Origin: Clostridiales bacterium
GTDB taxonomy: Bacteria; Bacillota; Clostridia; Lachnospirales; Lachnospiraceae
Direction of reading: 5' to 3'
NCBI GenBank assembly: GCA_029267975.1
Contig: JAJUHH010000009.1
Span: 1-20,358, forward strand
DNA length: 20,358 nucleotides
Every line of letters begins with the position of its first letter. Position 1 is the stretch's first letter. The notes below the pieces were generated by a model, which was not told where the DNA came from, ran no database searches, and was given only the letters and a program-made list of their open reading frames with translations. This document shows, one piece after another, positions 6,772 to 13,178 of the stretch. A program made the position numbers and the translations under genes.

Positions 6772-6867
6772 CGTAAACCCCAATACATTATATAGTTTTT
6801 GCTACACCCCCATAAGTAACAAAAATACCTTCTCCGAAAAAGAGCAGTCCCATAACTGCTCTTTTTT
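6772..6867 (+). ncRNA. Candidate small RNA with C-rich hairpin loops
   Basis: A stretch of about 96 nt has its own promoter and terminator and no credible reading frame. It has a C-rich 5' end (CCCC at 6778-6781). Hairpin 1 pairs 6796-6805 with 6816-6825 (one mismatch) and shows CCCCCATA in its 10-nt loop. Hairpin 2 is the terminator, 6837-6848 with 6855-6866, loop CCCATA. The shared CCCATAA (6809-6815 and 6849-6855) and the exposed C runs resemble small RNAs that pair with G-rich ribosome sites. The next gene has its own promoter at 6887-6914, arguing against this being merely its leader. Expression and function are inference; a leader attenuator is the alternative. Confidence 0.45.
6837..6867 (+). 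terminator. Strong intrinsic terminator of the candidate small RNA
   Basis: AGAGCAGT (6841-6848) pairs with ACTGCTCT (6855-6862), extended by four A-T pairs to a 12-bp stem, with a six-base loop and a T run at 6862-6867. It lies 180 bp after the ftsH terminator, so it most likely serves a separate transcript. Confidence 0.88.
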
Positions 6868-6886
6868 ACTGCCCGGGCGCTGTGTC

Positions 6887-6914
6887 TTGACCGGAAAGAA
6901 TAACTCGCTAAAAT
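6887..6914 (+). promoter_or_regulatory. Sigma-A promoter of the YczE-like gene
   Basis: TTGACC (6887-6892) and TAAAAT (6909-6914) are separated by 16 bp, each one mismatch from consensus. Predicted start is near 6921, just before the ribosome site AAGAGG, giving a very short leader. Confidence 0.65.
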
Positions 6915-6936
6915 TTATGATGAAAAGAGGACTCCC

Positions 6937-7560
6937 ATGCTGAAAAATAAGTTAAGTCAAAATTATGTGAAACGATGTGTAATTATGCTGCTTGGAAATA
7001 TTCTTCTCGGACTGGGAGTCAGCATCTTTAAATTGTCAAGGCTGGGTAATGACCCTTTTTCCGGTATGGTAATGGCTCTGGCAGAGCGTGTGGACATCCC
7101 ATACGCTAACTTCCTGATTATACTTAATCTGCTGATATTTTTGATACAGCTTATGACAGGCAGGAATTTGATCGGGATCGGTACCATCGTGAACGCAAGT
7201 CTGGTAGGGTATTTTGTAACATTTTTTTATTCACTTTTCCAAAAGCTTTCCCTGACACCAGAGGCCCTGTGGCAGAAAGTAATTGTGGTCTTCATTGGAG
7301 TCATTGTTACCAGTCTCGGTGTATCCCTCTATCAGACACCCCCGGTTGGTATCGCCCCCTTCGATAGCCTGTCAATTATCATGGCGAAGAAGTGGCCGAA
7401 AATCCCGTATTTTTGGCACCGAATGCTAACAGATGCAGTATGTGCGGTTATTTGCTTCTATGCAGGAGGAATTGTGGGACTTGGAACTTTGGTTTCTGCC
7501 TTTGGTTTGGGACCCTTTGTACATTTTTTTGATGATCATGTTTCAAAAAAGCTATTATAA
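6937..7560 (+). CDS. YczE/YitT-like integral membrane protein
   Basis: A 207-residue protein with about five hydrophobic segments (roughly 14-30, 57-75, 82-102, 113-130, 164-190) and the signature LGVSIFKLSRLGNDPFSGM near the N-terminus, followed by TPPVGIAPFDSL around residues 130-140. The repeated G-hydrophobic-PFD/PFS pattern is typical of the YczE/YyaS (YitT-related) family. The biochemical role is unknown; YczE has been linked to lipopeptide or polyketide production in some bacilli, which need not apply here. ATG start with AAGAGG at 6925-6930. Its own promoter precedes it and a terminator follows, so it appears monocistronic. Family assignment is moderately sure, function not. Confidence 0.8.
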   Translation: MLKNKLSQNYVKRCVIMLLGNILLGLGVSIFKLSRLGNDPFSGMVMALAERVDIPYANFLIILNLLIFLIQLMTGRNLIGIGTIVNASLVGYFVTFFYSLFQKLSLTPEALWQKVIVVFIGVIVTSLGVSLYQTPPVGIAPFDSLSIIMAKKWPKIPYFWHRMLTDAVCAVICFYAGGIVGLGTLVSAFGLGPFVHFFDDHVSKKLL

Positions 7561-7582
7561 TGCTTGACTTATAAATTCATAG

Positions 7583-7624
7583 AAAGAGTGTGAGGATCAG
7601 TCTGTCAGATCGCCACACTCTTTT
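7583..7624 (+). terminator. Terminator after the YczE-like gene
   Basis: AAAGAGTGTG (7583-7592) pairs perfectly with CACACTCTTT (7614-7623); an inner GATC/GATC pairing (7595-7598 with 7608-7611) may stabilise the loop. A T run overlaps the 3' arm. Confidence 0.82.
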
Positions 7625-7776
7625 CTTTCCTATATAAGATTTTTCTGAATTATACCATAAGATATATAAGATAAAAGTATAAGAGCCAGGCAGTTCCTGA
7701 TGCACCCTCTTAGCTATAAATTTTGCAAACCTGCATATACTGAACTATAGGTGGTAGCAAAAAGGGGGGTGAAATC

Positions 7777-8205
7777 ATGCTGCTGGCCCGCAACCGTTTC
7801 TTTAAATATTTCTTTCTCTTTCTGGCCGGAGGCTTTGCCTACGGAGGAGTTGAGATCATCTTTCGTGGATTTTCGCATATATCCATGTTTGTTACGGGAG
7901 GAATATGCTTTCTCCTCATTGGAATGCTGAACGAGGCATATTCCTGGAATATGGCGCTGCTAAGTCAGATGGTAATTTCCGCACTGATCGTGACTGCAGT
8001 AGAGTTTATCGTGGGCCTGATCGTAAATGTATGGCTGAAATTAAATGTTTGGGATTACTCCAAGCATCCATATAATATCATGGGGCAGATTTGTCTGCTC
8101 TATACCAACCTATGGTTTTTCTTATCCTTACCAGCGATTCTGTTTGATGATTTCCTAAGGTATTTCCTGCTGAAGGAGGATCAGCCTCATTACAAATTTT
8201 TATAA
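7777..8205 (+). CDS. Four-helix membrane protein, CmpB / putative ABC-transporter type IV family
   Basis: A 142-residue hydrophobic protein with four predicted membrane segments (about 10-27, 36-55, 59-87, 101-125). It shows the pattern of the family named putative ABC-transporter type IV (ABC_trans_CmpB): GGxxYxxxExxxRGxSHxSMxxxGG near residues 18-42 and LNVWDYS..PYNIMGQICL around 88-107. No ATPase or binding protein is nearby, so a transport role is not supported by context. The ATG at 7777 follows a very G-rich ribosome site (GGGGGGTG, 7765-7772). The last 16 bp overlap the end of the convergent gene. I see no convincing promoter in 7625-7776, only an isolated TATACT at 7736-7741 without a matching -35. 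Confidence 0.8.
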   Translation: MLLARNRFFKYFFLFLAGGFAYGGVEIIFRGFSHISMFVTGGICFLLIGMLNEAYSWNMALLSQMVISALIVTAVEFIVGLIVNVWLKLNVWDYSKHPYNIMGQICLLYTNLWFFLSLPAILFDDFLRYFLLKEDQPHYKFL

Positions 8206-9101
8206 GGCACCAGGACACAGTACTTGTCCAACAATTTATGGGGATGATAGGACAGCTTGGAGGTACGAAGACCTTCGTCTCCAACATCCTCTTCCCTGTT
8301 AATATATTGAATTCCATAGGTATTACGCATATCGCTGGAGAATTCCTTCACGATCATCTGATAAGAACCCGGATAATCTCGGTTTGCCTTTTCAATATGA
8401 CAATACATGGTATCATTGATAATCTCACCGATGGCCATTGACACGATAACGCCATCCACTTCTATAAAAGCACCCGGCAGTTTAAACTGATGGATATAAG
8501 GCAATAATTCCATGGAGCGTCTTACTTCCTCCTGTGCCAGGGATGCTTCCTTTCCGTGATTTTGCTCATAATTCTTTAAGAATTCAATTACTCTGGGGAG
8601 ATTCTCCGGTGTTATTCTTGTATACTTATAATCCGGATATAATTTCTTGAATTTATTGATGTGATTTCTTTGTCCGCTATATCTGCGGCCTGCCATCTCA
8701 GCAAGATCCTCTGCCAGATAGAGATAATCCGCCCAGTCACGGCTGGGCATGCCGGGAATGGTGCCTTGATATTCCTCTAAGAGGATGGGAAGTCCTTCCT
8801 CCGGTACGGTGCAGAACCATAAGGGTATTCCGTGCTCCCTGCAATAATCCTTTAAGGCATTCATTGCACGATCCATGGAGCCGGTGCCCACCGGTATGGT
8901 AAAGGAGGTTCGATTTAAGAAACGAACTTTATATAAAATCATATCATCGTAGATAGTATAGCTGGTGTTGTAGAATTCACGCCACATATACATTGCTCCA
9001 ATGGTATAATCGCTGGTACGACTGATTTTATATTTGAAAAACTCTGCTGTTTTGCAGATATTATCAGCAGTAATCGGTTCAAAGCTTAGCGTTTGAAGCA
9101 T
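8190..9101 (-). CDS. DUF2156 / phosphatidylglycerol lysyltransferase C-terminal-like protein
   Basis: A 303-residue soluble protein of the DUF2156 (LPG_synthase_C) type, with two GNAT-like acyltransferase folds as in the catalytic part of MprF. Family features are the segment YLYLAEDLAEMAGRRYSGQR near residues 147-166, a GAFIEVDGVIVSMAIGE core strand region and the late INREEDVGDEGLRTSKLSYHP stretch. MprF moves lysine from Lys-tRNA to phosphatidylglycerol; this protein lacks MprF's membrane helices, and its substrate is unknown, so an aminoacyl-tRNA donor is only a family-based guess. The start follows AGGAGG (9107-9112, minus strand) by 5 nt, behind a good promoter. Its 3' end overlaps the convergent CmpB-like gene by 16 bp. 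Transcribed alone. Confidence 0.82.
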   Translation of the reverse strand: MLQTLSFEPITADNICKTAEFFKYKISRTSDYTIGAMYMWREFYNTSYTIYDDMILYKVRFLNRTSFTIPVGTGSMDRAMNALKDYCREHGIPLWFCTVPEEGLPILLEEYQGTIPGMPSRDWADYLYLAEDLAEMAGRRYSGQRNHINKFKKLYPDYKYTRITPENLPRVIEFLKNYEQNHGKEASLAQEEVRRSMELLPYIHQFKLPGAFIEVDGVIVSMAIGEIINDTMYCHIEKANRDYPGSYQMIVKEFSSDMRNTYGIQYINREEDVGDEGLRTSKLSYHPHKLLDKYCVLVPYKNL

Positions 9102-9134
9102 AACATCCTCCTAAGTATTAATTTGACAAAACCC

Positions 9135-9163
9135 ACTATAGCATATGTTATTCTATCTGTCCA
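9135..9163 (-). promoter_or_regulatory. Extended -10 sigma-A promoter for the DUF2156 gene
   Basis: On the minus strand TGGACA (9163-9158) and TATAGT (9140-9135) are 17 bp apart, and a TGn extension precedes the -10. Transcription would begin near 9128, giving a leader of about 27 nt. A TGTCAAA Spo0A-like heptamer (9128-9122, minus strand) lies at the predicted start. Confidence 0.65.
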
Positions 9164-9205
9164 TAGAGGCCGAAAATCGTTCGTAACCATAGTATCTCAG
9201 AAAAA

Positions 9206-9275
9206 TGCTTGAAAATTCAAGCAATGATATGGAATAGCTTCATCAGATTTAAGCGGTAAGGAATGCCAGGCCTGG
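9206..9275. other. Two palindromes upstream of the radical SAM gene
   Basis: The 190-bp gap before the radical SAM gene holds TGCTTGAA/TTCAAGCA (9206-9213 with 9216-9223) and the perfect 10-bp palindrome CCAGGCCTGG (9266-9275). The latter is 13 bp before a TATAAA (9289-9294) that has no good -35 at 16-18 bp. These may be operator sites; no regulator can be named. Confidence 0.35.
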
Positions 9276-9353
9276 GATCTTAAATTTTTATAAATAGGGT
9301 GGATAGGGCGGGGTACTTATGCTAGAAGAGGGGAAGGAAAGGAATGATTACAA

Positions 9354-11150
9354 ATGAAACTGTTATTGGTTGCAATCAATGCAAAATACATCCATTCCAA
9401 TCTGGCTGTTCATTGTTTACGTACCTATGCCAAGACCCATACAAGGAAGCAAGGGGGACAAATTGGCCTGGTAGAATATACGATCAATCACCTGGAGGAG
9501 GAAATACTGAAGGGAATCTATCAGGAGAAAGCGCAGGTTGTTGCATTTTCCTGTTATCTATGGAATATCGAGATGGTGCTCAGATTGTCCAAGGAGCTAA
9601 AGAAGGTGAGTCCCCGGGTGAAGATATGGCTTGGAGGGCCGGAGGTATCCTATGATGCAAGGGCCTGCTTAAAGAAGCATCCCGAGATTGATGGTATCAT
9701 TGTGGGAGAAGGAGAGCAAACCTTTCTTGAGCTATATGACTACTTTGTGGGAGAAGGTGAACAAACCTCTTCTGAGCAAGGTGATTACCTGGTGGATCAG
9801 GAGTCTGAGGGCCTTGAGAAGATTAAAGGAATCGTATATCGGTCAAGGACAGATCAGGGAGAAGAAATTATAGAGACTCCCTATCGGCCTGCTTTAGATA
9901 TGGACGACATTCCATTTCCCTATGATAATATAGAGCAATTCAATAATAAGATAATTTATTATGAAAGCAGCAGGGGCTGCCCATACTCCTGCAGCTACTG
10001 CCTGTCCTCCACTGACAGTAAAGTACGCTTAAGAAGCAGCAGGCTAGTAAAGCAGGAGCTGAAATTCCTGATGGACAGTAAGGTGAAGCAGGTAAAGTTT
10101 GTAGATCGTACCTTTAACTGCAATCGCCGACATGCCATGGAGATCTGGCAGTTCTTAAAGGAAGAGGATAACGGTATTACCAACTTTCACTTTGAGATAT
10201 CTGCTGACTTATTGACGTCGGAGGAGTTGGCGCTTCTGGCAAGCTTACGACCGGGTCAGGTGCAGTTTGAGATCGGCGTTCAAACAACCAATTCGGATAC
10301 CATTCAGGCCATACGGCGGAAGATGGATTTAGAGAAGCTGCAGGTGAATGTAAGACTTATCAAAGAAGCTAAGAATATTCATCAGCATTTGGACCTGATT
10401 GCAGGACTGCCCATGGAGGATTATGCCTCCTTTGAGCGTTCCTTTCAGATGGTTTATGAGCTGAAGCCGGATCAGCTGCAGTTGGGGTTCTTAAAGATAC
10501 TCAAGGGTTCGCCCATGGAGGCAGACAGCAAGACCTATCATATCGTTTATCGGGATACGGCGCCTTACGAAGTGCTTTATACCGAGCATCTGTCCTTTGA
10601 GGAGCTGCTGAGGCTCAAAGGCGTATGTGAGATGGTGGAGCAATACTATAATAGCGGCCAGTTTGAATATTCCCTGGGCTTTCTGGAGCATTTTTATCCG
10701 GTCAAAATGAAGCTGTTTGAAAAGCTGTCTCTGTATTATGAAGCACAGGGACTGACACAAATGGCCCACAGCAGATTGCGTCGATATGAAATTTTACTGG
10801 GCTTTTATCGGGACATCCTCCTGCCGGAGCTGATACAAGTCAACAGAGCGGCAGAGGAAGAGTTAAGAGCTGTATTTGAAGAAATCCTCCTGATGGATCT
10901 TTATCTGCGTGAGGACTTAAAGAGCAGGCCTTCCTTTGTCAGCGACCGCACACAGAACAGGAATTTTAAGGAGCTTTATGATCAATACCGAAGGGAACAT
11001 CAGTTGGTTCATATAGAAGCCTTTACTTATGATATAGAGGCGTCCGTCCGGGAGGGCACAGCCATCAGGAAGGAAACCATCGTATTGTTTAACTACAGCG
11101 ACAGGGATCCGCTGAATCATTCCGCACGCTGGAAGATATTGCAGTTGTAA
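9354..11150 (+). CDS. B12-binding radical SAM protein, DUF4080 type
   Basis: A 598-residue protein of three parts: an N-terminal cobalamin-binding-like domain (about 1-130, ending LGGPEVSYD and IVGEGEQTF), a radical SAM barrel with the iron-sulfur motif C209-x3-C213-x2-C216 (SRGCPYSCSYC) followed by KFVDRTFN, FEIGVQ and LIAGLP strands, and a C-terminal DUF4080-like region from about 400 on. Such proteins cleave S-adenosylmethionine to start radical chemistry, often methylation; the substrate of this family is unknown. An in-frame duplication of 15 codons (residues 117-131 and 132-146) lengthens the linker after the B12 domain. ATG start with GGAAAGGA upstream. Followed about 110 bp later by nth on the same strand. 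Family assignment good, function unknown. Confidence 0.88.
   Translation: MKLLLVAINAKYIHSNLAVHCLRTYAKTHTRKQGGQIGLVEYTINHLEEEILKGIYQEKAQVVAFSCYLWNIEMVLRLSKELKKVSPRVKIWLGGPEVSYDARACLKKHPEIDGIIVGEGEQTFLELYDYFVGEGEQTSSEQGDYLVDQESEGLEKIKGIVYRSRTDQGEEIIETPYRPALDMDDIPFPYDNIEQFNNKIIYYESSRGCPYSCSYCLSSTDSKVRLRSSRLVKQELKFLMDSKVKQVKFVDRTFNCNRRHAMEIWQFLKEEDNGITNFHFEISADLLTSEELALLASLRPGQVQFEIGVQTTNSDTIQAIRRKMDLEKLQVNVRLIKEAKNIHQHLDLIAGLPMEDYASFERSFQMVYELKPDQLQLGFLKILKGSPMEADSKTYHIVYRDTAPYEVLYTEHLSFEELLRLKGVCEMVEQYYNSGQFEYSLGFLEHFYPVKMKLFEKLSLYYEAQGLTQMAHSRLRRYEILLGFYRDILLPELIQVNRAAEEELRAVFEEILLMDLYLREDLKSRPSFVSDRTQNRNFKELYDQYRREHQLVHIEAFTYDIEASVREGTAIRKETIVLFNYSDRDPLNHSARWKILQL
9702..9791 (+). repeat. 45-bp in-frame tandem duplication inside the radical SAM gene
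   Basis: Two adjacent 45-bp units (9702-9746, 9747-9791) match at 34 of 45 bases and encode VGEGEQTFLELYDYF and VGEGEQTSSEQGDYL. The first unit is the conserved end of the B12-binding domain; the second is extra and more diverged. Confidence 0.8.
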
Positions 11151-11205
11151 CTACTTCTGTAAGCAGTCCGTCTGATTTTAGTTCGTTAGGAACCTAATGC
11201 AGATC

Positions 11206-11241
11206 TGATGGGAAACTTGATGGGAATCCTGATGGGCAGGG
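11206..11241 (+). repeat. 12-nt tandem repeat, three copies, before nth
   Basis: TGATGGG begins at 11206, 11218 and 11230, an exact 12-nt period, ending about 20 bp before the nth start codon. Each unit contains an ATG and a GGG, but in a frame that does not extend nth. Confidence 0.7.
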
Positions 11242-11261
11242 ATTAGAAAGAGAGGTTTAAG

Positions 11262-11999
11262 TTGGCCAAAAAAAGTATTTCAAAGAAGGAAAAGGAGAGA
11301 GTTGCGCGTATTCTGGAAGCACTGAACCGGGAATATGGAACCCATCACAGGGTGTTTCTAAACCATGAAAATGCCTGGCAGCTTTTAATTGCCACCATCT
11401 TAAGTGCACAGTGCACAGATGAGCGGGTGAATATAGTAACGAAGGACCTATTTAAGAAATATACAAGTCTGGAGGATTTTGCAGCAGCAAAGCAGGAGGA
11501 ACTGGAACAGGACATTCATTCCACCGGCTTCTACAAAAATAAAGCCAAAAACATCATTGCCTGTGCCAATCAGCTGTTGACACAGTATCAGGGAGAAGTG
11601 CCGAATGATATTGATGCCCTAACCAGTCTGGCTGGAGTAGGAAGAAAAACAGCCAATGTCATCCGTGGTAATATCTATAATGAACCCAGTATCGTGGTGG
11701 ACACTCATGTAAAACGAATTTCAAATCGTTTGGGCTTTACCAAAGAAGAGGACCCGGTGAAGATAGAATTTGACCTGATGGACCTGTTGCCAAAGGAGCA
11801 ATGGATCTTGTATAATCTCCAGATCATAACCCATGGACGGTCTATCTGTACTGCCAGGAACCCAGCCTGTGATCGCTGTTTCTTAAGAGAAGATTGCCCC
11901 TATTATCAGAAAAACATCAGCTCCAAAGGAAAAAAAGTTAGCAAATCCGGTATAAAAAATGGAAATAGCAAGAAAATACCTAATATAGAATCAGAATAA
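11262..11999 (+). CDS. nth: Endonuclease III (base-excision DNA glycosylase/AP lyase)
   Basis: Removes oxidised pyrimidines from DNA and cuts the resulting abasic site. The helix-hairpin-helix LAGVGRKTANV carries the catalytic lysine K129, and VVDTHV the catalytic aspartate D147; the 18-residue interval equals that of E. coli Nth (K120, D138). The 4Fe-4S site is C196-x6-C203-x2-C206-x5-C212. The protein has 245 residues, longer than E. coli Nth (211), mainly through a Lys/Ser/Asn-rich tail after the cluster that may be a disordered DNA-binding extension. Start is TTG at 11262 with GAGG (11252-11255) 6 nt upstream. The 12-nt triplicate repeat lies just before it. Convergent with the next gene. 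Confidence 0.95.
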   Translation: MAKKSISKKEKERVARILEALNREYGTHHRVFLNHENAWQLLIATILSAQCTDERVNIVTKDLFKKYTSLEDFAAAKQEELEQDIHSTGFYKNKAKNIIACANQLLTQYQGEVPNDIDALTSLAGVGRKTANVIRGNIYNEPSIVVDTHVKRISNRLGFTKEEDPVKIEFDLMDLLPKEQWILYNLQIITHGRSICTARNPACDRCFLREDCPYYQKNISSKGKKVSKSGIKNGNSKKIPNIESE

Positions 12000-12128
12000 T
12001 AGTGAGTATAGTGACACTTACGAGAGCAGTTGAAGTGACAATTGGAGCAACAATGGGAAGATCGCTGCAATCATAGCACTATCAATTGCAGCAACTATTC
12101 TATATCATATTATTAATTATTATGATAA

Positions 12129-12181
12129 CAGTAATTACATCAATAATTGCCAATAATTAAACAGCAATTACATTAATAATT
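12129..12181. repeat. Two 20-bp AT-rich direct repeats
   Basis: 12129-12148 and 12162-12181 differ at two of 20 positions (CAGTAATTACAT.. and CAGCAATTACAT..), period 33 bp. They sit in the AT-rich gap between the convergent nth and the unknown gene. A weak hairpin (12064-12071 with 12085-12092) lies nearer nth but has no T run. Confidence 0.6.
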
Positions 12182-12770
12182 ATAGTAAGGATCTAAGCTC
12201 CTGCTGCAGCTTTTCCTTATCGGGTATTTTCGTATTAGAGATGGTACGAATCAATGCCAGGATTTTATCGGATGCTCCTTGTTTTTGATAGATTTCCGCC
12301 AGCAGGCGATAGGACTTCTTGATATCGGTTGAGCAGGTTACACTGTATTCCAGCACTGCCTGCGCTTCTGCAACATAATCCAAAGCATATAAGCGGGCAG
12401 CAAACTTGTGCAGGTTACTCATAAGCTCAAAATAGTTGTTTTCAAAGGCTGACAGTCTGGTCAGATTAGCTGTACCATAGTTTAGCTTAAGCTCTGTGTT
12501 GGTCTGTCCTGATAAGTTTAACATCTGCTTACCATCCAGACTACGTAGGGCAGCCAGATAGGACCTTAGGCTTGCATCTTCGTGATCTGACAGCGGAAGA
12601 GCATCCAGGGAGATTGTGATATAATTAAGACCTGAGATGTCTTTGGGACGTGTCAAATTAGCCTCTCGTTCCCTATCCCAGAATTCATTCATCTTTGAAG
12701 GGGATTTGCGGACCTTGAGCCTGATAAAAACGGCAAATAAAAAAACAAAAACACCGATAAATACTAACAT
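12180..12770 (-). CDS. Hypothetical membrane-anchored protein with TPR-like C-terminal half
   Basis: Not recognised as a named family. About 196 residues: one N-terminal hydrophobic segment (about residues 1-16) followed by positive residues (RLKVRK), predicting a cytoplasmic protein on a membrane anchor. Then comes NEFWDREREANLTRPKDISGLNYITI, a polar middle, and an alpha-helical C-terminal half (FELMSNLHKFAARLYALDYVAEAQAVLEYSV...) whose A-x-x-LYALDY and LLAEIYQKQG periodicity resembles tetratricopeptide repeats, suggesting a binding rather than catalytic role. I chose the ATG at 12770, 11 nt from AAAGG; a GTG at 12779 would add three residues. Divergent from the 34-residue membrane protein, with only 46 bp between starts, so they may share a control region. 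Confidence 0.7.
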   Translation of the reverse strand: MLVFIGVFVFLFAVFIRLKVRKSPSKMNEFWDREREANLTRPKDISGLNYITISLDALPLSDHEDASLRSYLAALRSLDGKQMLNLSGQTNTELKLNYGTANLTRLSAFENNYFELMSNLHKFAARLYALDYVAEAQAVLEYSVTCSTDIKKSYRLLAEIYQKQGASDKILALIRTISNTKIPDKEKLQQELRSLL

Positions 12771-12816
12771 GCAGATCACAGCCTTTCGAATAAATTTTGT
12801 AAAAGAGGTGAAAACA

Positions 12817-12921
12817 GTGAATTTTTATGGCAAAAAATCAAAAAAGATTATTTCAACGATCATTATCATAATTTTAGTATTAGCTATGGTGGTTCCTTCG
12901 ATCCTCAGCGTAATCAGATAA
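12817..12921 (+). CDS. 34-residue single-helix membrane protein
   Basis: A very short gene: GTG start at 12817, ribosome site AGAGG (12804-12808) 8 nt upstream, stop at 12919-12921. The product has a basic head (NFYGKKSKK), one hydrophobic helix (IISTIIIIILVLAMVVPSIL) and a short SVIR end, predicting N-in single-pass insertion. The in-frame extension upstream to 12637 runs antisense to the divergent gene, has no ribosome site and is rejected. Comparable basic-head single-helix microproteins are common in Firmicutes (DUF4044-like), but I cannot assign a family. Function unknown; the divergent neighbour is also membrane-anchored. Confidence 0.7.
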   Translation: MNFYGKKSKKIISTIIIIILVLAMVVPSILSVIR

Positions 12922-12966
12922 GGGGTCGCAATTTCAATATACATATTTGCGCTACAAATGTCAAAT

Positions 12967-13036
12967 CTTTAAGCAGGCAAAGGATAAGAGGCAAGGCTTA
13001 AAGCATAGTAGTAAAGCAAGCAGACAACAGGCTTGC
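12967..13036 (+). other. Two hairpins before the VanW promoter
   Basis: CTTTAAGC (12967-12974) pairs with GCTTAAAG (12996-13003), and GCAAGC (13016-13021) with GCTTGC (13031-13036). Neither is followed by a proper T run, so they are poor terminators. They may end the microprotein transcript or be structured RNA. The rest of 12922-13075 shows no gene. Confidence 0.35.
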
Positions 13037-13075
13037 AATTTGGGCTTTTGGCGGCCCGACATTCAAAAGAATAGC

Positions 13076-13104
13076 TTGAATAATCCCTTATATCTTGTTA
13101 CAAT
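13076..13104 (+). promoter_or_regulatory. Promoter of the vanW-like gene
   Basis: TTGAAT (13076-13081) and TACAAT (13099-13104) with a 17-bp spacer and a TGn extension (13096-13098) before the -10. Predicted start is near 13111; leader about 68 nt. Confidence 0.65.
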
Positions 13105-13178
13105 AGGAAGAAGTTATAGAAAAATACGGAAGAGTTTTCTTGATATAATAAGATTTGGTATTGAAAGTGAGGATGAAT

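Noticed and set aside
6837..6936. Attenuator or riboswitch terminator of the YczE-like gene
   Set aside because: A good separate promoter (6887-6914) lies after the hairpin, and no alternative antiterminator pairing was found. Kept only as the alternative to the small RNA.
9344..9655. Reading frame starting at ATG 9344 with AAGGAAAGGA before it
   Set aside because: The radical SAM frame starts 10 nt later within reach of the same ribosome site and its first residues match the family; the 9344 product has no recognisable pattern.
12064..12092. Hairpin as terminator of nth
   Set aside because: An 8-bp stem with an inner 4-bp stem is present, but no T run follows, so it is not called.
12637..12816. 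N-terminal extension of the microprotein to 94 residues
   Set aside because: It lies antisense to the divergent gene, lacks a ribosome site, and a good site with GTG exists at 12817.
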